Both the position numbers and the translations under genes were made by a program. Positions 5,811-7,109 of a stretch of DNA of 7,109 bases are shown here, piece after piece. How positions within the stretch are numbered: position 1 is the stretch's first letter; every line of letters begins with the position of its first letter. Origin of the DNA: JBCDCU01 sp039180865. GTDB lineage: Bacteria > Pseudomonadota > Alphaproteobacteria > Rhizobiales > JACESI01. The stretch spans positions 1-7,109 of the forward strand of contig JBCDCZ010000235.1 in the NCBI GenBank assembly GCA_039180865.1, in the 5' to 3' direction. The notes below the pieces were generated by a model that had not been told where the DNA came from, did no database searches, and saw only the letters and a program-made list of their open reading frames with translations.

Positions 5811-6731
5811 ATGCTTCCCATCGTCCACCACCCGGCCTATCAGGCCGAAATTCCGGCTAGCCATCGCTTTCCCATGGGAAAGTTCCGAAGGCTTATGGAG
5901 GTTTTGCGGGAAGAAGGCCTGGCAGGTACGGATAACGTCTATGAACCAGCTCCTGCACCGGCAAGCTGGTTGTCGCTTGCCCATGACCAGACCTATGTCG
6001 ATCAGGTGCTAAACGGCAGCGTACCGGACCGAATTGCGCGCGATATCGGTTTTCCGATGAGTGCGTCAGTTGCGCTCAGAGCCCGAACCGCAACCGGCGG
6101 CACCGTCCTGGGCGGGCGACTTGCCCTGGAACACGGTCTTGCCGCCAACACCGCGGGCGGCAGTCACCATGCGCGATTTGAGCAGGGTGCGGGCTTCTGT
6201 GTTTTTAATGATGTCGCGGTCGCGGTTCGCGTTCTTCAGGCTGAAGGTCTCGTTCAACGCGTTCTGATCGTCGATCTCGACGTTCATCAGGGTGACGGAA
6301 CCGCGCGGATCTTTTCCGGTGATTCCAACGTCTTTACCCTTTCCCTTCACGCACGGCGCAATTATCCGGAAGAAAAAGCTGTCTCCAATCTGGATATCCC
6401 TCTCACAGATGGTCTTGAAGATGAGGCCTATCTTGCAAAGCTCAGGCAGATCCTACCCAGGCTCATCGAGAACGGAAATCCGGATATGGTCTTCTACAAC
6501 GCCGGCGTCGATCCCCATCGCGAAGATCGACTGGGCCGCCTCGGATTGTCGGATGCCGGTCTCCTTGCCCGTGATCGCTTTGTGATCGAAACCATAAGAG
6601 CGGCGGGTATTCCCCTCGCTTGCGTGATCGGCGGCGGCTATTCAAACGATGTGGACACACTCGCGAAACGTCATGCGACCATCCACAGGGCTGCTCACAC
6701 GTTTCTCATAGAAGAGCGGCAGCCCGCCTAA
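5811..6731 (+). CDS. Histone deacetylase family (HDAC-fold) zinc amidohydrolase, class IV-like
   Basis: A 306-residue cytoplasmic enzyme of the arginase/deacetylase fold, the usual length for the short HDAC11-like bacterial members. Active-site features are all present: tandem histidines in G-G-S-H-H-A-R (H119, H120); F-C-V-F-N-D-V-A (129-136); zinc ligands D157 and H159 in D-L-D-V-H-Q-G-D-G-T and D234 in A-G-V-D-P-H; D-R-L-G (239-242); and the catalytic tyrosine Y277 in G-G-G-Y-S. The N-terminal H-H-P-A-Y and S-H-R-F-P-M-G-K-F match the class IV style. The ATG at 5811 was chosen because similarity starts at residue 1; an in-frame upstream ATG at 5733 would add 26 unrelated residues and enter the MATE gene. 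Bacterial members remove acetyl groups from proteins (AcuC-like) or acetylpolyamines; which applies here cannot be told. It diverges from the MATE exporter and its stop overlaps that of the next gene. Confidence 0.95.
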   Translation: MLPIVHHPAYQAEIPASHRFPMGKFRRLMEVLREEGLAGTDNVYEPAPAPASWLSLAHDQTYVDQVLNGSVPDRIARDIGFPMSASVALRARTATGGTVLGGRLALEHGLAANTAGGSHHARFEQGAGFCVFNDVAVAVRVLQAEGLVQRVLIVDLDVHQGDGTARIFSGDSNVFTLSLHARRNYPEEKAVSNLDIPLTDGLEDEAYLAKLRQILPRLIENGNPDMVFYNAGVDPHREDRLGRLGLSDAGLLARDRFVIETIRAAGIPLACVIGGGYSNDVDTLAKRHATIHRAAHTFLIEERQPA

Positions 6732-6997
6732 CTGCGCCTGGAGAAATTCAGGATGCGCAGGACAAACCAGATCGGGACGACGACAACGGCACCGAGGACA
6801 AGATAGCGCCAGGCCCAGATGAGCGAATCCCAGCCAAGCTCATAAATGCGGCGGATGATGTTTTCGATCCCCTTGATGATGTCGAGCGGATCGATGTTGA
6901 GCGCGGCCAGAATGATCCCTACGACAAAGGACAGGACAATAAGCTTGATCAGAACTTCTAAGGGCGAACCGCCTATGAAGCGCGTGAAAGCTGACAT
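6728..6997 (-). CDS. Small membrane protein, DUF6460-like
   Basis: An 89-residue inner-membrane protein with two hydrophobic segments (about 13-34 and 62-82), an amphipathic stretch between them (I-K-G-I-E-N-I-I-R-R-I-Y-E, about 41-53), and a basic C-terminus (F-S-R-R-S). The F-x-x-G-S-P-x-x-V-L-I-K-L-x-V-L-S-x-x-V-G-x-I-L opening and the I-x-P-x-D-I segment fit my recollection of DUF6460, a family of about 90 residues common in Hyphomicrobiales; not verified by search. The function is unknown. The ATG at 6997 has AGGAA 8 bases upstream. The TAG stop (6730-6728) overlaps the TAA of the deacetylase, so the two genes converge with a 4-bp overlap. Confidence 0.85.
   Translation of the reverse strand: MSAFTRFIGGSPLEVLIKLIVLSFVVGIILAALNIDPLDIIKGIENIIRRIYELGWDSLIWAWRYLVLGAVVVVPIWFVLRILNFSRRS
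6732..6760. repeat. Hairpin just after the deacetylase stop codon
   Basis: CTGCGC (6732-6737) pairs with GCGCAG (6755-6760). Inside it CTG (6738-6740) pairs with CAG (6749-6751), leaving a 3-nt bulge. It starts one base after the deacetylase stop and lies in the last codons of the opposing gene. No T run follows on either strand, so it is not a classical intrinsic terminator; it could slow transcription or protect a 3' end. Confidence 0.3.
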
Positions 6998-7082
6998 GAG
7001 GTGTTCCTTTTGTTCGCGATCATTGGTCTCTTAGATAAGGCTTTTGCTTCGCCTTTAACAGCCTGGAAAACAACAATCACCG
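6998..7082. other. Intergenic region upstream of the DUF6460-like gene
   Basis: This 85-bp spacer lies between two leftward genes. It contains the Shine-Dalgarno of the DUF6460-like gene and a 5-bp stem (AAGGC 7037-7041, GCCTT 7051-7055) that lacks a T run on the minus strand. I saw no clear promoter. Confidence 0.4.
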
Positions 7083-7109
7083 TCAATCGAGCAGCGCTTC
7101 CAGGGTCGC
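7083..7109 (-). CDS. C-terminal end of a leftward gene (partial)
   Basis: On the minus strand the window edge reads A-T-L-E-A-L-L-D followed by TGA at 7085-7083. This looks like a helical protein C-terminus, is in the same direction as the DUF6460-like gene, and fills the otherwise unexplained end of the window. Eight codons are too few to identify a product or be sure it is coding. Confidence 0.35.
   Translation of the reverse strand, partial: ATLEALLD

Noticed and set aside
5742..5984. An 81-codon N-terminal extension of the MATE gene, starting at 5984
   Set aside because: The extension is not hydrophobic or family-like, it lies on the antisense strand of the deacetylase gene, and MATE homology begins right after the ATG at 5741.
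7037..7055. AAGGC/GCCTT stem as a terminator for the gene at the right edge
   Set aside because: Only 5 bp, a 9-nt loop, and no T run on the minus strand.
1..7109. Mobile elements, phage genes, CRISPR, toxin-antitoxin or defence systems
   Set aside because: No transposase, integrase, repeat array or recognisable toxin/antitoxin pair was seen; all large frames have other explanations.

Overview
The window looks like chromosomal DNA of an alphaproteobacterium, most likely of the order Hyphomicrobiales (Rhizobiales) or a close relative. This rests on a moderately GC-rich, fully coding layout, a DUF952 gene directly before a class 2 pyrD, a DinF-type MATE transporter, an HDAC-fold deacetylase and a small DUF6460-type membrane protein. 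I cannot name a genus. There are no rRNA or tRNA genes, CRISPR arrays, insertion sequences, prophage genes or obvious signs of recent transfer.

Left part (1-1811): a hybrid sensor histidine kinase, cut off at its N-terminus by the window edge, runs rightward. It faces a NarL/FixJ-type LuxR response regulator read leftward, with 13 bp between the two stop codons. The H-box variant of the kinase and the pairing with a LuxR regulator recall CrbS/CrbR and ErcS'/AgmR-like systems that control acetate or alcohol metabolism; that assignment is inference. The regulator starts at a TTG with a good Shine-Dalgarno sequence.

Middle part (1812-3303): a 175-bp gap leads to a leftward two-gene unit with a 4-bp ATGA overlap. 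It encodes an unrecognised 164-residue signal-anchored or exported protein and a 104-residue three-helix DUF1475-like membrane protein. A 166-bp divergent spacer separates it from the rightward DUF952 gene, whose family is placed in the ADP-ribosyltransferase fold group.

Right part (3304-7109): DUF952 and pyrD (class 2 dihydroorotate dehydrogenase, pyrimidine synthesis) form a tight rightward pair. pyrD overlaps tail to tail by 28 bp with a leftward MATE efflux transporter. A 69-bp divergent spacer holding a perfect 7-bp inverted repeat separates the MATE gene from a rightward HDAC-family deacetylase. The deacetylase stop codon overlaps that of a leftward DUF6460-like gene. At the far edge the last eight codons and stop of another leftward gene are visible.

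Most genes here are recognisable housekeeping or conserved accessory genes. I see no convincing undescribed multi-gene system. The points most worth a second look are the uncharacterised envelope gene pair, the shared divergent promoter of deacetylase and exporter, the DUF952-pyrD coupling, and three gene pairs that converge with almost no room for terminators.
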